Of a stretch of DNA of 56,407 nucleotides, positions 31,003-40,352 are shown piece after piece. Each line of letters opens with the position of its first letter. Positions within the stretch are counted from its first letter, which is position 1. Source of the DNA: Flaviaesturariibacter aridisoli (GTDB lineage Bacteria > Bacteroidota > Bacteroidia > Chitinophagales > Chitinophagaceae); assembly GCF_004343705.1 (NCBI RefSeq), contig NZ_SKFH01000025.1:1-56407 (forward strand). The letters run 5' to 3'. The notes under the pieces were generated by a model. That model made no database searches. It saw only the letters and a program-made list of their open reading frames with translations, and had not been told where the DNA came from. The translations under genes were made by a program, and so were the position numbers.

Positions 31003-32659
31003 TCATCACCATTTCCCGTGCATTCTCCAGCGCTGCGGCTGTGGGCTTCTCGCCGCTCAGCATTTTGGCGATGGCCACTACGCGTTCGTCGGTGGAAAGG
31101 GTGCGGATGCCGGTCTTGACGATATCTTCCTGCACGGATTTGTACACGAAGAAGTGACGGTCACCCTTACCCGCGATCTGGGGCTGGTGCGTGATGCAGA
31201 TCACCTGGCGGGCAGCCGCGAGGTCTTTAAGAATGATGCCCACCTGCTTGGCCGCTTCACCCGAGATACCGGTGTCGATCTCGTCGAAGATGAGCGTGGG
31301 CAGGTTCATGGAGGTGGCCACCAGCGATTTGATGCACAGCATGAGGCGGCTCAGCTCACCGCCCGAGGCCACCTTGCGCAGCGGGGCAAACTGGTTGCTT
31401 TTATTGGCGTCAAAAAGGAATTCGATCTCGTCGAGGCCGAAGGGCAGCAGGGCGGCGCCGGGCGCCACCTGCACCTTCAGGCGCGCGTTGGGCATGCCCA
31501 CCTGGGCCAGCATCGCGTTGACGCGCTTTTCGAGCGGCGCCACCTGCGCGCTGCGTGCGGAAGACAGCTCCTTTGCCAGCTTCAGCGCCTCTCCTTCCCG
31601 TAGTTCTACGGTACGGGCCGCGGCAGCGATATCGCTGTCGATATTGAGCACGGCCTGGAGCTTTTCCTCCAGGTCAGCCTTGATGGCCAGCAGTTCGGAG
31701 GTGGTTTGCACGCCGTGCTTCTTCAATAATTTATAACCGAGCGACAGGCGCTCGTTGAGTTGTTCGATCGTAGCGGGGTCGGCGTGCACCTGGCTGCTGA
31801 TGCGGTCCAGTTCGCCGGCAATATCCTGCAACTCGATGTACGCCGATTCGAGACGCTGCGTCAGCGCGGGCAGGTCGGGGTGCAGGTCGCGGAACGGCTG
31901 CAGGGCCGAGGTGATGCCGCGAAGACCACGCACCATCGGCGTTTCTCCTTCGCCCAGCTCGTAGCAGGCTTTGCCCAGTGCGTTCTTGATCCCCTCGGCG
32001 TTGGTCTGCACCTTCAGCTCGCGATCGATCTCTTCGAGCTCGCCGTCGCGGAACGCCGCTTCCTCGAGTTCACTGTATTGAAACTGGTGGTAGTCGAACT
32101 CACGGGCGGCTTGCGCCTTCGTTTCCTCGAGGCGGGCGAGAACGCGGCGCGCTTCGGTAAGATCGGCATAAACGGCGCGGTAGGCTTTGAGGGGGGCGCG
32201 GTTGCCGGCAAGCGCGTCGAGCACCTGGCGCTGGAAGTCACTTTCGCCGAGCTCGAGGGTGTCGAACTGCTGGTGCAGGTCTACAAGCAGGGAGCTCAGC
32301 TGGTTGAGCTGAGCGAGGTTAACCGGCGTATCGTTCACAAAGGCGCGGCTTTTCCCCGAAGGGGCGATCTCGCGGCGAACCACGAGGTCGTCCTGCACGT
32401 CGAGCTCCTGCTCCTGCAGGAACTGCTGCACGGCTTCGTCGAGGGCTTCATGGCGAAAGAGGCCTTCCACCACGCATTTCTTCTCGCGATTGAGGAGGGC
32501 GCCGGCATCGGCGCGGCGGCCGAGGATCAAGCCCAGGGCGCCCAGCAGGATGGATTTACCGGCACCGGTCTCACCGGTGATGATGTTCAGGTTTTCGGAA
32601 AAGTCAACCTCCAGCTGGTCGATGATGGCGTAGTTCTGTATCGCGAGTCGGGATAGCAT
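30998..32659 (-). CDS. recN: DNA repair protein RecN
   Basis: This 553-residue SMC-like ATPase helps process double-strand breaks. Walker A GETGAGKSILLGAL is near residues 29-42, a long coiled coil occupies the middle, and the C-terminal half has the signature VASGGELSRLML and Walker B LIFDEIDTGISG. Start MLSRLAIQNYAIIDQL at 32659 is the family N-terminus; the 18 upstream codons in frame are excluded. The gene stands alone in this window. Confidence 0.96.
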   Translation of the reverse strand: MLSRLAIQNYAIIDQLEVDFSENLNIITGETGAGKSILLGALGLILGRRADAGALLNREKKCVVEGLFRHEALDEAVQQFLQEQELDVQDDLVVRREIAPSGKSRAFVNDTPVNLAQLNQLSSLLVDLHQQFDTLELGESDFQRQVLDALAGNRAPLKAYRAVYADLTEARRVLARLEETKAQAAREFDYHQFQYSELEEAAFRDGELEEIDRELKVQTNAEGIKNALGKACYELGEGETPMVRGLRGITSALQPFRDLHPDLPALTQRLESAYIELQDIAGELDRISSQVHADPATIEQLNERLSLGYKLLKKHGVQTTSELLAIKADLEEKLQAVLNIDSDIAAAARTVELREGEALKLAKELSSARSAQVAPLEKRVNAMLAQVGMPNARLKVQVAPGAALLPFGLDEIEFLFDANKSNQFAPLRKVASGGELSRLMLCIKSLVATSMNLPTLIFDEIDTGISGEAAKQVGIILKDLAAARQVICITHQPQIAGKGDRHFFVYKSVQEDIVKTGIRTLSTDERVVAIAKMLSGEKPTAAALENAREMVMN

Positions 32660-32764
32660 ACGGGTCAACAAAATAAAGCAAAAGGCGCCGCTCCACCACG
32701 TGCGGAAGGCCAAAAAATGATAAATTTTTTAGCAGGATTTCCCGGCGGGAAAAACAGCAAGGTT

Positions 32765-32935
32765 TTAAAGGAAAAGAAGGTTCGGAACCGCGAAGAGAAG
32801 AAGCAAAGAAGACCGTACGCTAAGGTGCCGACAATAAAAACGTCCCCGCCTTTGGCGGGGACGTTTTCGTATCTCTTCGCGAAACGCTTATTCTCTTCTT
32901 TTCTTCGCGGTAAGAAACCTTATTGGGCTTCCAAA
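32765..32935. repeat. AACCGCGAAGAGAA word repeat pair, second copy
   Basis: Left words AACCGCGAAGAGAAGAAGCA (32789-32808) and right words CTTATTCTCTTCTTTTCTTC (from about 32888) and GCGGTAAGAAACC reproduce the arms at 22857-23010, but the central hairpin and flanking sequence differ. Confidence 0.7.
32837..32867. terminator. Terminator hairpin
   Basis: AAAACGTCCCCGCC pairs with GGCGGGGACGTTTT around TTT. It ends transcription of the zinc-ribbon gene on the minus strand. Confidence 0.85.
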
Positions 32936-32937
32936 CC

Positions 32938-33693
32938 TTATTGCACCTCGATGGAGTCGCTCAGCTCGGTATCGACGAGGATACGGCCGCAGTTTTCGCA
33001 AACCATTACCTTTTTGCGCTGCTTGATCTCGCTTTGCTTCTGGGGCGGGATAGCGTAGAAGCAGCCGCCGCAGGCGTCGCGCTCAACCGGCACCACGGCC
33101 AGGCCGTTGCGGTACGAAGAGCGGATCTTCTCATACGAGGTGAGCAGGCGGGGATCCACAGCGGTGCGGGCCTTCTCGGCGTCCTGCTGGTACTGCTTTT
33201 CTTCGGTTTCGGTGGTGGAGATGATCTTCTCGAGTTCGCCTTTTTTGGCGTTCAGCACGCCTTCCTTGTTGCCGAGGGCTTTCTTGGCCTTGTCGAGGGC
33301 GATGGCTTTCTCGGAAATCTCTTCCTTGGCGTCCTTGATATGTTTCTCGCAGAGCTTCACCTCGAGCTGCTGCATTTCGATCTCCTTGTTGATGGCCTCG
33401 AATTCGCGGTTGTTCTTCACGTTTTCGGAGTCCTTCTCGTATTTCGCTACCAGGGCTTCGGCGGTTTTGATCGCTTCCTGCTTCTGGGAAATGAACTCGG
33501 TGATGCCGTTGATCTCCTCCTCGATGCGCAGCTGGCGGGCCTGGAGGCCCTGGATCTCGTCTTCGAGGTCGGCCACTTCCATGGGCAGCTCCCCTTTCAG
33601 GATGCGGATCTCATCGAGCTTGGAATCGATCTTCTGCAGGTTCACAAGGGCGGTCAGCTTTTCTTCGACCGAGTATTCTTTTACGTTTGCCAT
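32938..33693 (-). CDS. Coiled-coil protein with C4 zinc ribbon
   Basis: This 251-residue protein is a long helical hairpin or coiled coil (about residues 5-190) followed by a zinc ribbon with CGGC (near 209) and CENC (near 231), the PF02591-type layout. Members are cytosolic and have been proposed to bind nucleic acid or act as scaffolds. It lies 15 bp downstream of the Nif3-like gene on the same strand, a pairing I recall as common in Bacteroidota, so the two are probably one operon. Confidence 0.9.
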   Translation of the reverse strand: MANVKEYSVEEKLTALVNLQKIDSKLDEIRILKGELPMEVADLEDEIQGLQARQLRIEEEINGITEFISQKQEAIKTAEALVAKYEKDSENVKNNREFEAINKEIEMQQLEVKLCEKHIKDAKEEISEKAIALDKAKKALGNKEGVLNAKKGELEKIISTTETEEKQYQQDAEKARTAVDPRLLTSYEKIRSSYRNGLAVVPVERDACGGCFYAIPPQKQSEIKQRKKVMVCENCGRILVDTELSDSIEVQ

Positions 33694-33708
33694 GAGCGGG
33701 TATGACGT

Positions 33709-34836
33709 TTAAAAGTTTGATTCGCCCGGCGCTTCCTGACCCAGGAAATACCGGAGCGGGTTCGTCGGCACCGACGATTTAAGGACGGCAAAGGTAGGGA
33801 ATTTTCCGGCGATTAGCTCCCGGAGGAGGTCTACGGTAAACTGCTCGCTTTCCCAGTGGCCGATGTCGGCCAGCAGCATCCGGTCTTCGGCGTCGAAAAA
33901 CTCGTGGTACTTGACGTCGGCGGTCACATAGGCGTCGGCGCCGGCGGCCATCGCCGCCCGGATGAGGAAGGCGCCCGACCCGCCGCAGAGGGCCACCCGG
34001 CGTACCGGCTGCCCCGCTCCCGCCGTATGCCGCACCACGGTCAGCCCGAAGGCTTCTTTTAACTTTTGCAGGAAGGCTTCCGGCGCCAACGGCTCGGGCA
34101 GCTCGCCGATAAGGCCGGCGCCGACGCCGAGGTGCGCGTTTTCCATCGTAAAGATGTCATAAGCTACTTCTTCGTAGGGATGATGGTCCACCAGGGCCTT
34201 CACCACCTGGTTTTCCAGGTAAAAGGGGAAAACGATCTCGATCTTGGTCTCCCGCTCCGCATGACGCTTGCCCACCTCGCCCACGTAGGGGTCGGCGCCT
34301 TCTTCGGCCTTGAACGTGCCCTCACCTACGGTGTTGAAGCTGCACTCGGAATAGTTGCCGATGTGGCCGGCGCCGGCAGCAAAGACGGCGTCGCGCACCG
34401 CCCCGGCCTTGTTTTCGGGCGCAAAGGTGATGAGGCGGCGCAGGGGCCGGGCTTTCGGCGCCAGCACCCGCCCTCCCACGATCCCGAGGCGGTCGGCCAT
34501 GCGGCGGCTGACGCCCTCGATCACGTTGTCGAGGTTGGTGTGACAGGCATAAATGGCGATATCTTTCTTAATTGCGGTAATCAGGGCCCGCTCGATGTAG
34601 TTCTTCCCGTTGATCCGCTTCAGTCCTTTGAACACGATCGGGTGGTGCGCCACTACGAGGTTGCAGCCGCGGGCGGCAGCCTCTTCGATCACTTCGGGGG
34701 TGGCGTCGAGGGTGCAGAGCACGCCCGTGCACGCCCAGCCGCGCTGGCCGGTGATGAGCCCGGCATTGTCGTAGTCTTCCTGCAGCTCGGGGGCAGCGAA
34801 GCGCTCGAGCACCTGGAGGATGTCGTGGATCTTCAT
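33709..34836 (-). CDS. Nif3-like dinuclear metal centre hexameric protein
   Basis: This 375-residue protein belongs to the Nif3/YbgI/YqfO family, which forms hexameric rings with a two-metal site. Metal-ligand region AHHPIVFKGLKR is near residues 64-75, CHTNLDN near 98, and the C-terminal GHWESEQF near 325. A central insertion (about 125-235) corresponds to the PII-like domain of the longer YqfO type. Its cellular role is still unclear in the family; GTP cyclohydrolase-like activity has been suggested. A TATCTTGC box lies 4 nt before the ATG. Confidence 0.92.
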   Translation of the reverse strand: MKIHDILQVLERFAAPELQEDYDNAGLITGQRGWACTGVLCTLDATPEVIEEAAARGCNLVVAHHPIVFKGLKRINGKNYIERALITAIKKDIAIYACHTNLDNVIEGVSRRMADRLGIVGGRVLAPKARPLRRLITFAPENKAGAVRDAVFAAGAGHIGNYSECSFNTVGEGTFKAEEGADPYVGEVGKRHAERETKIEIVFPFYLENQVVKALVDHHPYEEVAYDIFTMENAHLGVGAGLIGELPEPLAPEAFLQKLKEAFGLTVVRHTAGAGQPVRRVALCGGSGAFLIRAAMAAGADAYVTADVKYHEFFDAEDRMLLADIGHWESEQFTVDLLRELIAGKFPTFAVLKSSVPTNPLRYFLGQEAPGESNF

Positions 34837-34840
34837 GCGG

Positions 34841-34848
34841 GCAAGATA
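34841..34848 (-). promoter_or_regulatory. Variant -7 box, near-leaderless
   Basis: TATCTTGC on the minus strand is a near match to TAnnTTTG and lies 4 nt from the Nif3-like ATG. Confidence 0.35.
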
Positions 34849-34850
34849 GG

Positions 34851-35576
34851 TCAGTTCAGCGTCCAGCTGATGCCGAAGCGGGCTCCCCGCAGGAACGTGG
34901 GCTTGCCCGCCAGGAATCCTTTGGACTGGCGGTAATCCGTAAAGCCATAGGAGTAGCCGGCATGAAGCGCAATGCGGCTGAACCGCAGCGCCACGTTGGC
35001 ACGCCCGCGGAAGTCGATACCCGGATTTTCCGTATCGCCGGAAACTGTTTCGGTATAGGAGCGGCCGTTGTTAAAATAGGTGACCCTTCCGCGCTGTTTG
35101 CTGCTTCCCGGAAAGGCAAATTCAGGCCCGGCTGTAAGGTCGAGCTTCACGCGCTTGTCGAAAACGCGGCCACCGAAGAATACGTGCATCGTTCCAAAGC
35201 CGGCGCTCCACTCCACCCATGATTCCCGCTCCGCGGCGTTCAGCTGTGGGGAGGCGCTGTAAGGATTTATCACCAGCGAGTCTACGCGGCTACTGGTGCG
35301 CAGCCGCTCATAACTAACCGACACACCGCCCACAAAGCGGTGGGCGCCTACCCGCAGCACCTCGATCGCTACACCAGTGGCCAGCGCCGGCCGGTGTCCG
35401 TACGGGTTGGAAACGCTGCCTGGGCCGGCGGGGGGCAGGAGGTAACGCGTCACAGGCGTCGCACCTTTTCCTCCGAAATAAAACAGGCCGGAGTTGAGGG
35501 CTATCCGCATTTCATTTTTCTGCGCGTGGGCACCGCCTGCCAGCAACACGGCAACGAGCAAAGGGTTCTTTTTCAT
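34851..35576 (-). CDS. Outer-membrane beta-barrel-like protein
   Basis: This 241-residue protein has a signal peptide (LLVAVLLAGGAHAQ) and then alternating amphipathic strands ending in RFGISWTLN. The strand pattern and aromatic-rich, unbroken C-terminal strand fit small Bacteroidota outer-membrane beta-barrels. It lies 14 bp upstream of the Nif3-like gene on the same strand. No specific family is recognised. Confidence 0.7.
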   Translation of the reverse strand: MKKNPLLVAVLLAGGAHAQKNEMRIALNSGLFYFGGKGATPVTRYLLPPAGPGSVSNPYGHRPALATGVAIEVLRVGAHRFVGGVSVSYERLRTSSRVDSLVINPYSASPQLNAAERESWVEWSAGFGTMHVFFGGRVFDKRVKLDLTAGPEFAFPGSSKQRGRVTYFNNGRSYTETVSGDTENPGIDFRGRANVALRFSRIALHAGYSYGFTDYRQSKGFLAGKPTFLRGARFGISWTLN

Positions 35577-35654
35577 AGAGGAGGGTAAAGGTAATTGTAA
35601 GAAAACTGGCTTAGCGGCTATCGGCAGCTACCGTCGGGTGACGGTTCGGTAAAA

Positions 35655-35682
35655 AAGGCCGCTGCAGGTGCAGCGGCCTTCG
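35655..35682. terminator. Terminator of the T9SS cargo gene
   Basis: AAGGCCGCTGC pairs with GCAGCGGCCTT around AGGT; the flanking A-run becomes a T-run on the minus strand. Confidence 0.85.
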
Positions 35683-35701
35683 AAAGCGAACATTCATGGC
35701 A

Positions 35702-38254
35702 TCAGCGCGTTTTCACAAAGGAATATGTCCGGACGTTTTGCTGGGTGCGCACGCGCACCACGTAGGTACCGGCTGGCAGTCTACGCAGGTCGAGCTGCAC
35801 ACTGGTCTTTGCGGTTCCCGAGGTCTGCACCGGCAGCACGCGGCCGTTGAGATCCAGCAGGTCCACAGACAGGACCGATTCGTTGTTGCCGAGGCGCACC
35901 GTCACAAAGTCGCTGGCCGGGTTCGGAAAGAGCCCGGCTTCGGCAGGAACGTCGCTTCGCTTGCGGGCGAGTTCGTCGATATTGCGCTGGGCAATGATCG
36001 ACGTGTTGTAGCTGTTGCCGCCAAATGAATAGGAAGTGATGGTCGGCGACTGCGTACAAGGGATGTTCTGGTAGCCCCAGTCCACTGTTGCTTCGAAATT
36101 AGTGCCCGGTCCTGCTTCGAACTTCGGATTCAGTAGCACGTAGGCTCCGGCACGGAAGGTGACCTTCTGCGTCGTGTTGATCGTCGTATAAAAGTCTTTG
36201 GTAAAGTCTTCGGTGCCACTGGTCACGATGCTGTACGGAAAGTAAAACTCACCTCCGGAATTGAACGGGTAATTGCTCGAGTAGCCGTAATAGGCGCTGG
36301 CGGGCTGCTGGTAAAGCGACGTACCGAAGTTACTCCAAACATAATAGGAAGTGGCCGGCGGCGCCAGGGTGTAGTTTGCATAAGGCGGCAGGGCCGACAC
36401 ATTCGTGGAGATGTCGCCAGGAATGTCGGCGGGGTTGCCGGGCCGCTCTGCTATGGCGAAATCGCGCACGAAGAAGATCTGTCCGCCCTGACCATCAGCG
36501 CGGCGCAGGACGGCGCGGATCCGGAGACTCACCGTCATGATGCCGTCCATAATGTTCATGGATGCCTTGTTGATGCAATCCAGCGGGTAGTACGCGGTTT
36601 GAACCGCGTGATACTTCCCCTCGTCCGTGTCGTATTTGGCCACTTCCAAACGGTTGGCATACACATCGGCCGCCATATGGTTATAGAATCCAACCGGGAG
36701 GCCGTCGGCCGTTCCCCGCCGGGGCGCCCATTCCAGCGGACCGAACTGCGCCGGTTCCCGCTGGGCGTCGCTGGTATTGTAGTTGTTGGTCACTTTAGCC
36801 ACGAGCGCGCCTTCCAGGCGCTCAAGCACCAGCCCGGTCCCGCCATTGTATACCACCTGCAGGTTGTCGCGCATCCGGTACGCCACGTAGGGAACGGTGG
36901 TAGCCACGTGGTATTGGGCGTAAAACGATGCCGACGCCGGCTCCAATGCGCGCCGGTTGTAACGTAGCACATCGGCGGTGGGCGTTACCTTCAGGTTCAG
37001 CGTTCCCATCGGATAGTTAAAATAGGTGGCATTGTTGGCGTTGGTCGGCGCGGCCGACGTGCCGGGCAACTTCATCACGAATTTCTGCACCACCACCTGG
37101 GCAGTGATCGTACCGGATATAGTCAGATTGTATGAGGTATAAGTGGGCGACGCGGCAGCGGCCACATCATCCTTGAAGAACCCGATCACGGCTCCAATCA
37201 TATTCAGTGTCTGGCCTACGGTCCCAAGAAAACCGCTGACCGATTGAAACGTTTTCGCAAAGCTGGCTTTCGAGTCGGTGGCGGCGAGGATGCCTTCCGC
37301 TTGCTTGCGCAGCGCGCCAAGAAAGCCTGTCTTTCCGCTTAGTGACGTGACCACCTTCTGCGCGCTTTCGTGCACCTTAGACACGAATTCGTCGAGCGAT
37401 TTGGACAGCTTCACCATCCGCTCGCCCGTGGCCGTGTAGTTAAAGCTGCCGCCACTGGATACCGATGGTGTAGAAGCCGCCTTGAAAGCCAGGTTGGCAG
37501 CAGCGTCGGCACTGCTGGCCGATACGGAGCTGCCTTCCACTTTCGCCTCCAACTGGTTCGACGTAACCCCATAAATGGTTACTTCCAACGATGCGTTCGC
37601 GTAGTTTGTCGACGTGATGTTATCATCGAGCATCATGTAGAATTCGGCTACCGCCCAGTTGTTACCACCAACCGATTCCCCGATGGAAATGATCAGGTCG
37701 GTGTTGGCTCCAAGCGCCTGGTTGTTGCTGTATTTGTCGATCGCCCGTAGCTGCTGGCTGCCGTCGGCAAGCGTGGCAGGGCGGAAGTCGTATACACTTT
37801 TTACGGCCATCAGCAGCGATTGGTAGTTGGCTGTCGACTGCGCGGGCAGGTACACAAACACCCGCATCAGGCCCGTGTAGCGGTTATAGAGTACGAAGTA
37901 GGGATTGGCCACATCGGTCTGACAGCCGAACTTGCGCAGCAGCAGTTCCCAGCCTTTCGCCTTCGTGTAATCGCCTTCATCGGCGATTACTTTCAGCTTG
38001 CCGCTGCCGGCGTTGACCCAGGGGGCACCCATTCGGACAAGCAATGGGTCCGGTCCTGTCTTCGCATACCAATTGCCGCAGTAGTTCGGGTTGGTAGGAT
38101 CGTTCAGCTCCCAATTCCAGAAGGAGTTGCCGGCGCCGTCGCCATAGGGACCGCACACGTTGGTCGCATTAATATCGGTCGCATTGGGACATTGCGCCCC
38201 GCCTGCCATCCAGACCACGGAAAGCAGGCATGCTATCATAATTTTCAATCGCAT
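35702..38254 (-). CDS. T9SS type A cargo protein with hydrophobic helical core
   Basis: This 850-residue exported protein has a signal peptide (MIACLLSVVWMAGGAQ) and a C-terminal type A sorting domain (AGLFPNPASDFVTVRLG...GTYVVRV), so it should cross the outer membrane by T9SS. Residues about 270-390 form an unusual helical region, with an amphipathic part (KSLDEFVSKVHESAQKVV) and a hydrophobic stretch (SVSGFLGTVGQTLNMIGAVI) inside an otherwise beta-rich protein. This arrangement recalls alpha-helical pore-forming proteins, but there is no recognised toxin domain, so that is only a suggestion. The gene for a coiled-coil surface protein lies 33 bp upstream. Confidence 0.8.
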   Translation of the reverse strand: MRLKIMIACLLSVVWMAGGAQCPNATDINATNVCGPYGDGAGNSFWNWELNDPTNPNYCGNWYAKTGPDPLLVRMGAPWVNAGSGKLKVIADEGDYTKAKGWELLLRKFGCQTDVANPYFVLYNRYTGLMRVFVYLPAQSTANYQSLLMAVKSVYDFRPATLADGSQQLRAIDKYSNNQALGANTDLIISIGESVGGNNWAVAEFYMMLDDNITSTNYANASLEVTIYGVTSNQLEAKVEGSSVSASSADAAANLAFKAASTPSVSSGGSFNYTATGERMVKLSKSLDEFVSKVHESAQKVVTSLSGKTGFLGALRKQAEGILAATDSKASFAKTFQSVSGFLGTVGQTLNMIGAVIGFFKDDVAAAASPTYTSYNLTISGTITAQVVVQKFVMKLPGTSAAPTNANNATYFNYPMGTLNLKVTPTADVLRYNRRALEPASASFYAQYHVATTVPYVAYRMRDNLQVVYNGGTGLVLERLEGALVAKVTNNYNTSDAQREPAQFGPLEWAPRRGTADGLPVGFYNHMAADVYANRLEVAKYDTDEGKYHAVQTAYYPLDCINKASMNIMDGIMTVSLRIRAVLRRADGQGGQIFFVRDFAIAERPGNPADIPGDISTNVSALPPYANYTLAPPATSYYVWSNFGTSLYQQPASAYYGYSSNYPFNSGGEFYFPYSIVTSGTEDFTKDFYTTINTTQKVTFRAGAYVLLNPKFEAGPGTNFEATVDWGYQNIPCTQSPTITSYSFGGNSYNTSIIAQRNIDELARKRSDVPAEAGLFPNPASDFVTVRLGNNESVLSVDLLDLNGRVLPVQTSGTAKTSVQLDLRRLPAGTYVVRVRTQQNVRTYSFVKTR

Positions 38255-38287
38255 ATGATTTCGGTTTTTGGAGTAAAGAGGAACGGC

Positions 38288-39079
38288 TTAGCGCTTCCCC
38301 GCATCGAGGCGGCTTTTGAGCGCGTCCAGTTGTTGCTGCAGGGCCTGGCGGTCGCTGGCGGCCTGCTGCTCGAGCTGCTGCACTTTCGTTTCGAGCTTCG
38401 TTTTGTCTTCGTGCAGCTGCACGATGTACAGGCTTTGCTCCTCGATCTTTTCCAGCAACTTGGCCGACATCGAACCGAGGTCGAGGCCTTGCTTCACCAT
38501 CTCTTCTGCACTGGGCACTCCGGGTAGATGGCCGTTGCGGCGCACATAGCTGCCGAGCTGGTTGAGGGGCAGCAGCTTGTAGTCGTTGCCGAACACATAA
38601 TCGGCCCAATCGCCGGTGGTGCGCAGGGCTACACGCACCCGCTCGGTAAGGATGCCGGTTTCCACATACAGGCTGTAGTTGCCGGGATACTGGTAGTTTG
38701 CCCAGATGTTGTGCCCGATGAGCACCTTACCGTCTTTGCGGGCGACCAGCAGGCGGCGGAACATATTCAGCTGCGGGTCGTAGTTGCTCAAGACGATCCC
38801 TTCACCAGCGGAGCTGTTGCCCACCGAAACGAGGCTCAGCGAACCGCCGCCGTCGTTGTAGTTGGAGGTATTGGTCGGAAAGAAATGCACGTAACTTCCG
38901 GTAGCCGGCGTACCGTCGCCGGCGGAAAGGACCATTCCGTTGGTGCTGTTGTGGATGTTGCCCCTGAACGAAGGGGGCGTTCCGGGCGCATAGCTGATGA
39001 TGTTGTTGCTGGGAACGGTCTGGGCATGAGCGGCCTGCATCGCGCCGAAGGCGATGGCCGCAAGAATGAAGTTCTTCAT
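38288..39079 (-). CDS. Exported coiled-coil protein of the tail-fibre-like Bacteroidota family
   Basis: This 263-residue protein has a signal peptide (FILAAIAFGAMQAAHAQ). The C-terminal 110 residues follow a pattern very common in Bacteroidota: WADYVFGNDYKLLPL, YVRRNGHLPGVPSAEEM, GLDLGSMSAKLLEKIEEQ, then a coiled coil rich in Gln. Many relatives are annotated as tail fibre or cell-wall anchor proteins; the true role is unknown. It is probably cotranscribed with the T9SS cargo gene 33 bp downstream. Confidence 0.78.
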   Translation of the reverse strand: MKNFILAAIAFGAMQAAHAQTVPSNNIISYAPGTPPSFRGNIHNSTNGMVLSAGDGTPATGSYVHFFPTNTSNYNDGGGSLSLVSVGNSSAGEGIVLSNYDPQLNMFRRLLVARKDGKVLIGHNIWANYQYPGNYSLYVETGILTERVRVALRTTGDWADYVFGNDYKLLPLNQLGSYVRRNGHLPGVPSAEEMVKQGLDLGSMSAKLLEKIEEQSLYIVQLHEDKTKLETKVQQLEQQAASDRQALQQQLDALKSRLDAGKR

Positions 39080-39301
39080 TGTTTACAATTGATTATCGGG
39101 TGATCAAAAAAGTGTTTAAAGGGGATCCATCATGCATGTTGGTCGAAACAAAAGTAGCCGCCCGATCGGGCAGCCACAAGAGAGGAAATACGGTATTTTT
39201 TTACGATACCCGACTAGGGGATTTACGACGAACTCGGTAGAAACCGCATCCATACCGCATTTCGCAATGGCGTACATTGCCGATGCCGAAATCCTTTCGT
39301 G

Positions 39302-40276
39302 ATGGCAGGACCCCATTTATTCACCATATTCACCAACATGATGCAACCCGAACGGAGCCGCAGCCTCGAGTCGGTGCGGCGGATACGCGCGGCCCGCCAG
39401 CGGCGGCAACGGCTACGCGACGGCCTCGTTGACGGGCTGCAGATCGGGTTGGGCGTGCTGTCTGCCGGCTTCGGGCTCAAGGGTTTCCTGCTGCACAACG
39501 GCTTTATCGACGGCGGCGTTACCGGGATGTCGCTGCTCACGCAGCACGTTACCGGCTGGCCGCTGCCGGCGCTGCTCATCGTGCTCAACATCCCCTTCCT
39601 CGTGCTCGGCTGGCGGCAGATCGGCCGCGGCTTCAGCATCCGCAGCATCGGGGCCATCAGCCTGCTGGCGCTGGCCCTGCTCTTCATCCCCTACCCCGCC
39701 GTAACCAACGACAAGATCCTCGTGGGCGTGTTCGGCGGTTTCTTCCTCGGCGCGGGCATCGGCCTCAGCATACGCGGCGGCGCCGTGCTCGACGGCACCG
39801 AAGTGCTGGCCATCTTTCTCAACCGGCGCAGCAACCTATCGGTGGGCGACTTCATCCTCGTCTTCAACATCTGCATCTTCGGCGTCGCCGCCTGGCTCCT
39901 GTCGGTAGAAACGGCGCTCTATTCCATCCTCACCTACCTGGCGGCGTCGAAAACCATCGACTTTATCCTCGAGGGAATCGACGAGTTCACCGGCGTCACC
40001 ATCGTCTCCGTGCGCAGCCGGCAGATCTCCGACATGATCACCGAAAAGCTGGGCCGCGGCCTCACCATTTACCAGGGCAAGCGCGGCGTGGGTAAGAGCG
40101 GTGAAAAAACCAACACCACCGATATCATCTTTACGGTCGTCAGCCGCCTGGAGCTGCACCGCCTCAAGACGGAAGTGGCCGCCCTCGACCGCAACGCTTT
40201 TCTCGTCATGCACCCCGTGAAGGAAACGCACGGTGGCATGGTGAAGCGCAAGCCGCTCAAGAAGATCAAAGGATGA
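39302..40276 (+). CDS. YitT family membrane protein with DUF2179 domain
   Basis: This 324-residue protein has about five or six membrane segments (from residue 47: GLGVLSAGFGLKGFLLHNGFIDGG) matching the YitT family, followed by a cytosolic DUF2179 domain (from about 230: GVTIVSVRSRQISDMITEK). The family is of unknown transport or signalling function. Alternative starts are the ATGs at 39338 and 39341; the Arg-rich N-terminus makes the later ones plausible. It is followed by a single word-repeat arm. Confidence 0.88.
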   Translation: MAGPHLFTIFTNMMQPERSRSLESVRRIRAARQRRQRLRDGLVDGLQIGLGVLSAGFGLKGFLLHNGFIDGGVTGMSLLTQHVTGWPLPALLIVLNIPFLVLGWRQIGRGFSIRSIGAISLLALALLFIPYPAVTNDKILVGVFGGFFLGAGIGLSIRGGAVLDGTEVLAIFLNRRSNLSVGDFILVFNICIFGVAAWLLSVETALYSILTYLAASKTIDFILEGIDEFTGVTIVSVRSRQISDMITEKLGRGLTIYQGKRGVGKSGEKTNTTDIIFTVVSRLELHRLKTEVAALDRNAFLVMHPVKETHGGMVKRKPLKKIKG

Positions 40277-40322
40277 TCAAAAAGTCAGATCTCCGATTTC
40301 GGATTTCTGATCTCAGATTTCG
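40277..40322. repeat. Single TCAGATCTCCGATTTCGG word arm
   Basis: Words TCAGATCTCCGATTTCGGAT and TCTGATCTCAGATTTCGG match the arms at 22165-22280. No hairpin or opposite arm is seen. Confidence 0.55.
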
Positions 40323-40352
40323 GCTGTGCGCAATACTCAGCGCTCATCGTGT

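Noticed and set aside
35702-38254. A clear toxin domain in the T9SS cargo protein
   Set aside because: Only a hydrophobic helical stretch is suggestive; no known toxin motif can be named from the sequence.
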